Shown piece by piece: positions 46,985 through 55,163 of a DNA stretch of 64,000 bases (the first letter of the stretch is position 1; the number at the start of each line of letters is the position of its first letter). The notes under the pieces are model-generated. The model was not told the origin of the DNA. It saw only the letters and a list, made by a program, of their open reading frames with translations, and ran no database searches. The stretch is from Modicisalibacter radicis (lineage in GTDB: Bacteria > Pseudomonadota > Gammaproteobacteria > Pseudomonadales > Halomonadaceae), in the NCBI RefSeq assembly GCF_900961225.1, contig NZ_CAAHFN010000142.1, positions 1 to 64,000 of the forward strand, given 5' to 3'. The translations under genes and the position numbers were made by a program.

Positions 46985-48184
46985 ATGATCCAGGTGACCC
47001 TGCCGTTCACGCGTGAGGAATACGCTCAGCGTCTGTGGAAAGTGCGTAGTTCGATGGCCCGGCGCGGCATCGATGTATTGATCGTCAGCGATCCCTCCAA
47101 CATGGCCTGGCTGACCGGCTACGACGGCTGGTCGTTCTATGTGCATCAGTGCGTGTTGCTGGGGCTCGAGGGCGAGCCGGTGTGGTACGGCCGGCGCCAG
47201 GACAGCAACGGCGCGCTGCGCACCTGCTGGCTGGATCCCGACAACATCACCTACTACCCGGATTACTACGTCCAGAATCCGGACATGCACCCCATGGAGT
47301 ACCTGGCCCAGTCGATCATGCCCGAGCGGGGCTGGGATCGCGGCGTGGTGGGCATGGAGATGGACAACTACTACTTCTCGGCGAAGGCCTACCTGAGCCT
47401 GATCAAGGAGCTGCCCCATGCGCGCTTCGTCGATGCCAACGCGCTGGTCAACTGGTGCCGGGCTATCAAGTCGCCGCAGGAGATCGAGTACATGCGGGTC
47501 GCCGCGCGGATCGTCGAGTGCATGCATTCGCGGATCCTCGAGGTGATCGAGCCGGGCCTGGCCAAGAGCAAGCTGGTGTCCGAGATCTACCGCGTGGGCA
47601 CCGAGGGCTGGACCGACGGCCAGGGCACGGTGTTCGGCGGTGACTACCCGGCGATCGTGCCGCTGTTGCCCACCGGCTCCGACGCCGCCGCGCCGCACCT
47701 GACCTGGGACGACACGCCGTTTCGCGAGGGCGAGGGTACCTTCTTCGAGATCGCCGGCTGTTACAAGCGCTACCATGCGCCGCTGTCGCGCACCGTGTTC
47801 CTGGGCACGCCGCCCAAGGAGTTCGTGCGCGGCGAGTCGGCGCTGCTCGAGGGCATAGAGAACGGCCTGGCGGTCGCCAAGCCCGGCAATCGCTGTGCCG
47901 ACATCGCCATGGCGCTGGGCGCGGCGATGGACAAGTACGGCTTCGACCGCGGCGGTGCGCGCTGCGGCTACCCGATCGGCATCAGCTATCCGCCGGACTG
48001 GGGCGAGCGCACCATGAGCCTGCGCCCCTCCGACGAGACGATCCTCGAACCAGGCATGACCTTTCATTTCATGCCCGGCATGTGGATGGACGACTGGGGT
48101 CTGGAGATCACCGAGAGTATCCTGATAACCGAGAACGGCGCCGAACCGCTGGCCGATTTCCCGCGTCAGCTGTTCGTCAAGTAA
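46985..48184 (+). CDS. doeA: Ectoine hydrolase DoeA
   Basis: DoeA opens the ectoine ring to N-alpha-acetyl-L-2,4-diaminobutyrate (and the gamma isomer) in the cytoplasm. The 399-residue product is a creatinase/M24-fold protein, starting MIQVTLPFTREEYAQRL, with VLIVSDPSNMAWLTGYDGWSFY and the C-terminal EGTFFEIAGCYKRYHAPLSRTVF and GARCGYPIGISYPPDW blocks. The ATG at 46985 was chosen; earlier starts would add a poor, unrelated extension and overlap the operator region. It heads the doeA-doeB-doeX operon and diverges from the MocR-type regulator. Confidence 0.95.
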   Translation: MIQVTLPFTREEYAQRLWKVRSSMARRGIDVLIVSDPSNMAWLTGYDGWSFYVHQCVLLGLEGEPVWYGRRQDSNGALRTCWLDPDNITYYPDYYVQNPDMHPMEYLAQSIMPERGWDRGVVGMEMDNYYFSAKAYLSLIKELPHARFVDANALVNWCRAIKSPQEIEYMRVAARIVECMHSRILEVIEPGLAKSKLVSEIYRVGTEGWTDGQGTVFGGDYPAIVPLLPTGSDAAAPHLTWDDTPFREGEGTFFEIAGCYKRYHAPLSRTVFLGTPPKEFVRGESALLEGIENGLAVAKPGNRCADIAMALGAAMDKYGFDRGGARCGYPIGISYPPDWGERTMSLRPSDETILEPGMTFHFMPGMWMDDWGLEITESILITENGAEPLADFPRQLFVK

Positions 48185-48199
48185 AGTAGGGAGCACGAC

Positions 48200-49216
48200 A
48201 TGAGCAAACGCCCCAGCCCCATTTCCGCGACCGTCGACTTCGATGCCGACGGCGTCCAGCACGGTTTTCTCAAGCTGCCGATCTCCACCGACGAGTCGGC
48301 CTGGGGCGCGGTGATGATCCCGATCACCGTGGTCGGCAACGGCGAGGGCCCCAGCGCGTTGTTGACCGGCGGCAATCACGGTGACGAGTACGAGGGCATC
48401 ACGGGGCTACTCAAGCTCGCCAACTCGCTCGAGGCCAAGGACGTCCACGGCCGGGTGATCATCGTGCCGATGATGAACGTGCCCGCCGCCCAGGTGGGCC
48501 GGCGCACCTCGCCGATGGACGGCGGCAACCTCAATCGCAGTTTTCCCGGCGATCCCGACGGCAGCGTCACCGAGCAGATCGCCGATTACTTCACCCGCTA
48601 CCTGGTGCCGCTGGTCGATGTGGTGCTCGACCTGCACTCCGGCGGGCGTACCCTCGACATCATTCCGTTCGGCGCCTCGCACCAGCTCGAGGACAAGGCG
48701 CTGCAGCGCCAGGCCGTGGAGGGCGCCAAGGCGTTCGGCGCGCCCACCGCGATGCTGATGTTCGAGCTCGACGCCGCCAAGCTGTTCGACACCGCGGTGG
48801 AGAGCCAGGGCAAGGTGTTCGTCGCCACCGAGCTCGGCGGCGGCGGTTCCACCAACCCGGAGCGCATGGCGATCGCCGAGCGCGGCATACGCAACTTCCT
48901 GATTCATTACGGGCTGATCGACGGCGAGCTGGAACTGCCCGACGAGCCGCAGGTCTTCGTCGACATGCCCGATGCCTCCTGCTACGTGCAGAGTGAGCAT
49001 ACCGGCCTGCTCGAACTGACCCTGGCGCTCAACGACAAGGTTCGCGAGGGCGAGGTGATCGCGCGCATCTACGACATGACCCGCACCGGCGCCGCGCCGG
49101 TCGAGTACCGCGCCAAGCGCAGCGGCGTGCTGGTGGCGCGGCGTTTTCCGTCGCTGGTCAACATGGGCGACACCATCGCGGTGATCGCCGAGGTGGTCGA
49201 TTCCCTCGACGCCTGA
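48200..49216 (+). CDS. doeB: N-alpha-acetyl-L-2,4-diaminobutyrate deacetylase DoeB
   Basis: DoeB removes the acetyl group from the DoeA product to give L-2,4-diaminobutyrate and acetate. The 338-residue protein is a succinylglutamate desuccinylase/aspartoacylase-type zinc hydrolase (M14-like): GGNHGDEYEG supplies zinc-binding His and Glu, and VLDLHSGG the second His. It follows doeA by 15 bases with a GGGAG ribosome site, so the two act in one operon. Confidence 0.95.
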   Translation: MSKRPSPISATVDFDADGVQHGFLKLPISTDESAWGAVMIPITVVGNGEGPSALLTGGNHGDEYEGITGLLKLANSLEAKDVHGRVIIVPMMNVPAAQVGRRTSPMDGGNLNRSFPGDPDGSVTEQIADYFTRYLVPLVDVVLDLHSGGRTLDIIPFGASHQLEDKALQRQAVEGAKAFGAPTAMLMFELDAAKLFDTAVESQGKVFVATELGGGGSTNPERMAIAERGIRNFLIHYGLIDGELELPDEPQVFVDMPDASCYVQSEHTGLLELTLALNDKVREGEVIARIYDMTRTGAAPVEYRAKRSGVLVARRFPSLVNMGDTIAVIAEVVDSLDA

Positions 49217-49266
49217 GCCGCTACAACGTTCGCCGGCGCCGCCGGCGGCCTCGACAACGGACCCGC

Positions 49267-49743
49267 ATGAAGCTCGATCGCTACGATCTCAAGATCCTGG
49301 AAATCCTCGCCACGGACGGCCGCATCACCAAGTCGCGGCTGGCCGAGGCGATCAATCTGTCGGTCAGTCCGTGCTGGGAGCGGGTGCGGCGGCTGGAGGC
49401 GGCCGGGGTGATCGAGGGCTATTCGGCGCGCATCAACGCCAGGGCGATCGTCAAGCGCAACCCGGTGTGGATGCAGATCGAACTCAAGGCGCACAATGCC
49501 GAGAGCTTCCAGCGCTTCGAGAACGCCATGCGCGGCGAGCCCGTCGTCACCGAATGCGTGGCGGTGGGCGGCGGCGTCGACTATCTGGTCAAGGTCGAGG
49601 CACCCTCCATCGACGCCTATCAGCGGCTGATCGACGAATGGCTGACCTCGGAACTGGGCATCGAGCGCTACTTCACCTACATCGTCACCAAGACCGTCAA
49701 GCATCAGGCACCACCGATGACCCTCGACGGGGATACCTGTTGA
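49267..49743 (+). CDS. doeX: Lrp/AsnC-family regulator DoeX
   Basis: A 158-residue AsnC/Lrp regulator: an N-terminal HTH (KLDRYDLKILEILATDGRITKSRLAEAINLS) and a C-terminal RAM effector domain. DoeX is the regulator co-transcribed with doeA and doeB in Halomonas, and its position here, 50 bases after doeB, is the same. Together with the MocR-type gene upstream it makes a dual control of ectoine breakdown. Confidence 0.92.
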   Translation: MKLDRYDLKILEILATDGRITKSRLAEAINLSVSPCWERVRRLEAAGVIEGYSARINARAIVKRNPVWMQIELKAHNAESFQRFENAMRGEPVVTECVAVGGGVDYLVKVEAPSIDAYQRLIDEWLTSELGIERYFTYIVTKTVKHQAPPMTLDGDTC

Positions 49744-49786
49744 GCCCATCCTGAGGTATCGTGCCCTCTTGCTGACCGGATCACCC

Positions 49787-50563
49787 ATGCCATCATCCCA
49801 GCCCGCTCCTGCCCGCACTGCGCCGAATGGCTACGACGATCAGCGCGACCGGCCGTTGCGCGCGTTCGGCGATCCCGCCGAGCAGCCGATCACCCTGGCC
49901 CTCAACGACACCGCCATGGTCACCCTGCTGGCGACTCCCGAGGCGCTCGAGCCGCTGGCCCTGGGCCATGCCTTCACCGCCGGCTGGATCGAGCGTGCCG
50001 CCCAGGTCGAGGCGATCGAGCTGTCGCACCTGCGCCACGGGCTGAGCGTGCGGCTGTCGGTGGCGCCGCGCCTCGTCGAGCGCGCGGCGGGGCTCAAGCG
50101 CGGCGGGCCTTCGGTATCCAGCTGCGGCGCATGCGGGGTGGCCGAGGAAGCCCAGTTGATGTTCGGCCTGACCCGCTTGCCGGCGCACCCGCCATTGGCG
50201 GTGGCGGCTCTCGAGCGCGGCCTGGAAGCGCTCAACCGGAGCGGCCGCGCCGGGCTGCACACCGCGCTGGGGCTGGACGAGCACGGCGAGGTACGCTTCA
50301 CCGGCGTGGATATCGGTCGTCACAACGCGCTGGACCGGGTGATCGGCGCGGGGCTCGAGGCCGCCGCCATGCCCGCCGCGATCCTGCTGTCCAGCCGCTG
50401 CAGCCTGGAACTGGTGCAGAAGTGCGTGCGCGCGGGTATCCCCACGCTGGCGACCCTGGCGCTGCCCTCGGCATTGGCGGTGGAAATCGCCCGTGCCTGT
50501 GAACTCAACCTGGTCTGCTGCCATCGTGGCCGCCGGCTGGAACTGCTCAGTGGCGGCGGCTGA
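49787..50563 (+). CDS. fdhD: Sulfurtransferase FdhD
   Basis: FdhD delivers sulfur from IscS to the molybdenum cofactor of formate dehydrogenases. The 258-residue product has the active-site cysteines Cys113 and Cys116 in SSCGACG, the GHAFTAGWI segment and VDIGRHNALDRVIG. It sits between doeX and the molybdopterin oxidoreductase gene. The ATG at 49787 was used; a TTG at 49769 is possible. Confidence 0.92.
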   Translation: MPSSQPAPARTAPNGYDDQRDRPLRAFGDPAEQPITLALNDTAMVTLLATPEALEPLALGHAFTAGWIERAAQVEAIELSHLRHGLSVRLSVAPRLVERAAGLKRGGPSVSSCGACGVAEEAQLMFGLTRLPAHPPLAVAALERGLEALNRSGRAGLHTALGLDEHGEVRFTGVDIGRHNALDRVIGAGLEAAAMPAAILLSSRCSLELVQKCVRAGIPTLATLALPSALAVEIARACELNLVCCHRGRRLELLSGGG

Positions 50564-50624
50564 GCCGAGCACTCTCGCCCGGGTCGCCAGCCGTTTTCCG
50601 ATTCATGTCAATCCATAGGCCGTC

Positions 50625-53099
50625 ATGTCGTCATCATCCGATAACGTCGCTCCGGAGAGTTCTTCCGAGAGCCCCTGCGAGAGCCCCTGCAAGAATCCCG
50701 GCGAGGCACTCGGCAAGCGCCCCGACCCCCCGCCGCAACGCCCGTCGCCGGAAACGCTGCCCGAAGCCGACGCCACGCTGACCCGGGACCCGCGCATCGA
50801 AGCCTACGCCGGACCGGCCGGCGGCTGGGGCGCGATGAAGAGCGTCGGCCGCCACCTCAGACGCAGCGGCGCGCCCCTCGAGGGCGTGCGCGCGCTGCTC
50901 GCCGCCAACCAGCCGCAGGGCTTCGATTGCCCGGGATGCGCTTGGGGCGATCCGCTCCACGGCTCGTCGTTCGAGTTCTGCGAGAACGGCGTCAAGGCGG
51001 TGGCCTGGGAAGCGACCGCCAAGCGCGCCACCCGTGAATTCTTTGCCCGCCACAGCGTGCAGGAACTGCTCGGCTGGGACGACTTCCGGCTCGAGGACCA
51101 GGGACGGCTGACCGAACCGCTGCGCTACGACGCCGCCAGCGATCGCTACCGGCCGATCGACTGGCCGACGGCGTTCGAGTTGATCGCCGAGCATCTCGCC
51201 GCGCTCGACTCGCCCGACCGGGCGCTGTTCTACACCTCGGGGCGGGCCAGCAACGAGGCGGCCTACCTCTACCAGTTGTTCGTGCGGCTGTACGGCACCA
51301 ACAACTTCCCCGACTGTTCCAACATGTGCCACGAGGCCAGTGGCGTGGCCATGCAGGCCGGCCTCGGCGTCGGCAAGGGCACCGTGACCCTCGAGGACTT
51401 CGAGCAGGCCGACACCATCCTGGTGTTCGGCCAGAATCCCGGTACCAACCACCCGCGCATGCTCGGCGACCTGCGCCGCGCCGCCGAGCGCGGCGCGCGG
51501 ATCGTCAGCTTCAACCCGCTCAGGGAGCGTGGCCTGGAGCGCTTCGCCGACCCCCAGAACAAGCTCGAGATGCTGCGTCACGGCAGCCGGCCGATATCCT
51601 CGCACTACTACCAGCCCAAGATGGGCGGTGACATGGCCCTGGCACGGGGCATCGCCAAGGCGCTGTTCGCCCTCGAGGCCGGGGGCCGCTTCACCCCCGA
51701 CCGGGGCTTCATTGCCGCGCATACCCGGGGTTATCAAGAATGGCGCTCGGTAGTCGAAGGCTGCGACTGGCAGGCCATCGAGGCCCAGTCGGGGCTGACC
51801 CGCGCTGAAATCGAAGACGTCGCCGAGCTGGTTGCCGGCGCCCAGCGTATGATCGTCACCTGGGCGATGGGCGTGACCCAGCACGAACACTCGGTGGCCA
51901 CCGTTCGCGAGCTGGTCAATCTGCTGCTGCTCGGCGGCCACATCGGTCGCCCGGGCGCCGGCGCCTGCCCGGTGCGCGGGCATTCCAACGTCCAGGGCGA
52001 TCGCACCATGGGCATCGACGAGACCGCCCCGACGTGGCTGATCGACGCGCTGGAGGCACGCTACGGTGTGGCCATGCCGCGTGCTCCCGGCTTCAATACG
52101 GTCGGCGCCATTCATGCGCTGGAAGACGGCGAGGCCGAGGTGTTCATCGGACTGGGCGGCAACTTCAGTCGTGCCACCCCGGACAGCGCGCGCACCGAGC
52201 GCGCGTTGCAGCGCACCCGGCTCAGCGTGCAGATCAGCACCAAGCTCAACCGCAGCCACCTGACCTTCGGCGGCGATGCGCTGATCCTGCCCTGCCTGGG
52301 ACGCACCGAGATCGATCGCCAGGGGCCGGCGGGGGAGTCCCAGCAGATCAGCGTCGAGGACTCGATGTCGATGGTTCACGGCAGTGCCGGGCTGCGGGAG
52401 CCGGCGTCAAGGCAACTGCGCTCCGAGCCGGCAATCGTCGCCGGCATCGCCGCGGCCACCCTGGCGCGGGTCCTGCCGGCGCGCGGCATCGACCCGGACG
52501 TGGTCGACTGGGCGGCGCTGACGGACGACTACGACCGCATCCGCGACGAGATCGAGGCGGTGGTCCCCGGCTTTGACGACTTCAACGCCCGGCTGCGCCA
52601 GCCGCGCGGCTTCCGGCTCGACAATCCGGCCAGCGCGCGGCGCTTTGTCACCGCCTCGGGGCGCGCGACGTTCGGCGCCACGCCGCTGCCCGAGGCGGTG
52701 CTTCATCAACGCCTGCACGCCCGCCGCGACGACGGCTGGCTGACCCTGCAGACGCTGCGCAGCCACGATCAGTACAACACTACCGTCTACGGCTACGACG
52801 ATCGCTATCGTGGCGTGAAGGGCCAGCGCCGGGTGCTGTTCGTCAATCCCGACGACCTGGCCCGACTGGGCTTCGCCGACGGCCAGTGGGTCGATCTGGT
52901 GGGGTTGTCCCATGAGGGCGTGGAGCGGCGCGCACCGACCTTCCGGCTGGTGGCCTACGACACGCCGTCGGGCTGTTGCGCGGCCTATTACCCCGAAGCC
53001 AACGCGCTGGTACCGCTGGAAAGCGTCGGCGAAGGCAGCGGCACGCCCACCTCGAAGGCGGTGGCGGTGCGTCTGGAGGCCAGCCGGCGGCTGGCCTGA
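50625..53099 (+). CDS. FdhF/YdeP-family molybdopterin oxidoreductase
   Basis: A large cytoplasmic molybdopterin protein of 824 residues, resembling E. coli YdeP (759) rather than a classical formate dehydrogenase. Cys102, Cys105 and Cys119 (in DCPGCAWGDP and FEFCENG) fit the family's iron-sulfur pattern; PDCSNMCHEASGVAM lies at the position of the catalytic Cys/Sec region of related enzymes. The C-terminal cofactor domain has SHDQYNTTVYGYDDRYRG. The first 50 residues are Ser/Pro/Glu-rich with SESPCESPCKNP repeats and are unusual. The physiological substrate of this family is not established. FdhD directly upstream is its probable maturation factor. Confidence 0.88.
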   Translation: MSSSSDNVAPESSSESPCESPCKNPGEALGKRPDPPPQRPSPETLPEADATLTRDPRIEAYAGPAGGWGAMKSVGRHLRRSGAPLEGVRALLAANQPQGFDCPGCAWGDPLHGSSFEFCENGVKAVAWEATAKRATREFFARHSVQELLGWDDFRLEDQGRLTEPLRYDAASDRYRPIDWPTAFELIAEHLAALDSPDRALFYTSGRASNEAAYLYQLFVRLYGTNNFPDCSNMCHEASGVAMQAGLGVGKGTVTLEDFEQADTILVFGQNPGTNHPRMLGDLRRAAERGARIVSFNPLRERGLERFADPQNKLEMLRHGSRPISSHYYQPKMGGDMALARGIAKALFALEAGGRFTPDRGFIAAHTRGYQEWRSVVEGCDWQAIEAQSGLTRAEIEDVAELVAGAQRMIVTWAMGVTQHEHSVATVRELVNLLLLGGHIGRPGAGACPVRGHSNVQGDRTMGIDETAPTWLIDALEARYGVAMPRAPGFNTVGAIHALEDGEAEVFIGLGGNFSRATPDSARTERALQRTRLSVQISTKLNRSHLTFGGDALILPCLGRTEIDRQGPAGESQQISVEDSMSMVHGSAGLREPASRQLRSEPAIVAGIAAATLARVLPARGIDPDVVDWAALTDDYDRIRDEIEAVVPGFDDFNARLRQPRGFRLDNPASARRFVTASGRATFGATPLPEAVLHQRLHARRDDGWLTLQTLRSHDQYNTTVYGYDDRYRGVKGQRRVLFVNPDDLARLGFADGQWVDLVGLSHEGVERRAPTFRLVAYDTPSGCCAAYYPEANALVPLESVGEGSGTPTSKAVAVRLEASRRLA

Positions 53100-53329
53100 T
53101 GCGCTGGCGCGAGCGTCTGGCCGCACTCGACGAGGCGCAACTGATGGCCGCCATCGATCGCCACCGCCTGGCCGGCGAGGCGACGCTGGAGGCGACGCTG
53201 CTGGCGCTCGTCGAGCTGCTGGGCGATGTGCCGGCCGATTCGGCGGCCCGCGAACTGGGCGTCGAGCGCGCGCTGGTGCTGCGGGCAATCAGCGGACTGC
53301 AGGCGCGGGGGCGCTGGCCGTCGACCTGA
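53099..53329 (+). CDS. Small protein coupled to the YdeP-like gene (HTH-like C-terminus)
   Basis: A 76-residue frame whose ATG overlaps the stop of the molybdoenzyme gene (TGATG), so it is probably translated by coupling. The C-terminal DSAARELGVERALVLRAISGLQARG looks like a helix-turn-helix, and the N-terminus is a helical Leu/Ala-rich segment. No family is recognised. It could be a regulator or an accessory protein of the molybdoenzyme. It is supported by position, coupling and codon usage only. Confidence 0.6.
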   Translation: MRWRERLAALDEAQLMAAIDRHRLAGEATLEATLLALVELLGDVPADSAARELGVERALVLRAISGLQARGRWPST

Positions 53330-53511
53330 CCGGTCGGCCATCAGGGCCTCGTCGCCGAAAAAAACCGCTCCGACGTCGCGGTTTCCAGAAAAATCCCGCC
53401 TCGCCACCGCGGCGAACAGAAACACCTCTGGCGCCGAATCCTCTAGCCTGACAGGCAGACGGGTAGCGATACCCGGCCATGTCTTTTCGAGGTTCGTTTC
53501 AGGGGGCAATC

Positions 53512-54981
53512 ATGAAACTCAGCGACCTGCGGTTATTCCGCCAGTACGCCTACATCGACGGCAAGTGGACCCACGGCGACGCGGGGCGCGAGGAGGCCGT
53601 GATCAATCCGGCCACCGGCGAGACGCTGGGTCACATCCCGCTGCTCGAGGCGGAGCAGATTCGCGGGGCCGTCGACGCTGCCGATCGGGCCTTCGTGCAC
53701 TGGCGCGGGCTGCGCGTCGACGAGCGCTGCGACCGGCTGCTCGCCTGGTACGACCTGATTCAGACCCATCGCGAGGACCTGGCGACGCTGATGACCCTCG
53801 AGCAGGGCAAGCCGTTGCCCGACGCCCGCGGCGAGGTCGAATACGGCGCCAGCTTCGTGCGCTGGTTCGCCGAGGAGAGCAAGCGCACCTTCGGCCAGAC
53901 GATCCCCAGCCACATCCCCAACTCGGCGCTGGGCACCATCAAGGAGCCGGTCGGCGTCGCCGCGCTGATCACGCCCTGGAACTTTCCGCTGGCGATGATC
54001 ACCCGCAAGGCCGGCGCCGCACTGGCGGCCGGCTGCCCGGTGGTGGTCAAGCCGGCCGGCGAGACGCCGTTCACCGCGCTGGCACTGGCCGAGCTCGCCG
54101 AGCGCGCGGGCATTCCCGCCGGCGTGTTCAACGTGGTACTGGGCGATGCGGCGACGGTCTCCGAGGTGTTGTGCAAGGACACCCGGGTCATGGCGCTGTC
54201 GTTCACCGGCTCCACCCCGGTCGGGCGGCTGCTGCTCGAGCAGTCGGCCAGCACCGTCAAGCGCGTGTCGCTGGAACTCGGCGGCAATGCGCCGTTCATC
54301 GTCGGCCCTGACGTCGACCCCAAGGAAGCCGCGCTGGCGGCGGTGGCGGCGAAGTTCCAGACCGCCGGGCAGGACTGCCTGGCCGCCAACCGCATCCTGG
54401 TTCACGAGGACATTCACGACGCCTTCGTCGAACATTTCGCCGAGCGCATGAAGGCGTTGACGGTGGGCAACGGGCTGGACAGCGAGATCGATCTCGGCCC
54501 GCTGATCCACGAGCGGGCGGTGGAGAAGGCCACCTCGATCGTCGACGACGCGCTGTCCCGCGGCGCGACGCTGGTGCACGGTGATCAGTCGCAGGCGCCG
54601 GGGCGCAACTACTTCATGCCCACGCTGCTCACCGAGGTGACCGCCGAGATGCAGATCTGGCGCGAGGAGAACTTCTCGCCGGTGGCCGGCATCACCCGCT
54701 ATCGCAGCGACGACGAGGTGATCGAGATGGCCAACGACACCGAGTACGGGCTGTCGGCGTATCTCTTCACCTATGACGTGCGGCGCATCTGGAAGATCAT
54801 GCGCGCACTGAAGAACGGCATGGTCTCGGTCAACACCGTCAAGATGACCGGGCCGCCGATCCCGTTCGGCGGGGTCAAGCAGTCGGGCCTGGGCCGCGAG
54901 GGCGGCACCGCGGGGATCGAGGAGTTCCTCGAGACCAAGTACTACTGCATCGGTGGCTTGGGCACGCTGTCGGGAAGCTAG
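53512..54981 (+). CDS. doeC: Aspartate-semialdehyde dehydrogenase DoeC (ALDH family)
   Basis: DoeC oxidises L-aspartate beta-semialdehyde, made by DoeD, to aspartate using NAD. The 489-residue product is an aldehyde dehydrogenase close to succinate-semialdehyde dehydrogenases: TPWNFPLAMITRKAGAAL (cofactor), the FTGST motif, ELGGNAPFI (general base Glu) and catalytic Cys289 in TAGQDCLAANR. The ATG at 53512 has GGGGG at a good distance. It is the first gene after a 182-bp gap, so it may have its own promoter. An array of heptamers follows it. Confidence 0.92.
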   Translation: MKLSDLRLFRQYAYIDGKWTHGDAGREEAVINPATGETLGHIPLLEAEQIRGAVDAADRAFVHWRGLRVDERCDRLLAWYDLIQTHREDLATLMTLEQGKPLPDARGEVEYGASFVRWFAEESKRTFGQTIPSHIPNSALGTIKEPVGVAALITPWNFPLAMITRKAGAALAAGCPVVVKPAGETPFTALALAELAERAGIPAGVFNVVLGDAATVSEVLCKDTRVMALSFTGSTPVGRLLLEQSASTVKRVSLELGGNAPFIVGPDVDPKEAALAAVAAKFQTAGQDCLAANRILVHEDIHDAFVEHFAERMKALTVGNGLDSEIDLGPLIHERAVEKATSIVDDALSRGATLVHGDQSQAPGRNYFMPTLLTEVTAEMQIWREENFSPVAGITRYRSDDEVIEMANDTEYGLSAYLFTYDVRRIWKIMRALKNGMVSVNTVKMTGPPIPFGGVKQSGLGREGGTAGIEEFLETKYYCIGGLGTLSGS

Positions 54982-54986
54982 CCTTT

Positions 54987-55063
54987 GAGCTACGAGCTAC
55001 GAGCTACGAGCTACGAGCTACGAGCTACGAGCCACGAGCCACGAGCCACGAGCCACGAGCCAT
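54987..55063 (+). repeat. Heptamer tandem array (11 copies)
   Basis: Six exact GAGCTAC units (54987-55028), four GAGCCAC units (55029-55056) and a final GAGCCAT (55057-55063) are joined head to tail. Copies of the reverse complement (GCTCGTGGC) follow at about 55075-55085, so RNA from it could fold into a hairpin. It lies between doeC and doeD, about 100 bases before the doeD start. Confidence 0.95.
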
Positions 55064-55163
55064 GTCCCTGAGCTGCTCGTGGCCCGAGGCTCGTCGCTGT
55101 TACTGAGTCGTTTCGACGTTTAGGCTTCGCCGGCGAGGCCGGCACAATAATCAGGAAAATATC

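Noticed and set aside
53330-53511. A copy of the AATTGTCATG word or a sigma-54 promoter before doeC
   Set aside because: Neither was found in the gap; no regulatory site is claimed there.
54987-55063. Heptamer array as a CRISPR array or as coding sequence on the minus strand
   Set aside because: Units are 7 bases with no spacers. The minus-strand frame that crosses it is the antisense shadow of doeD.
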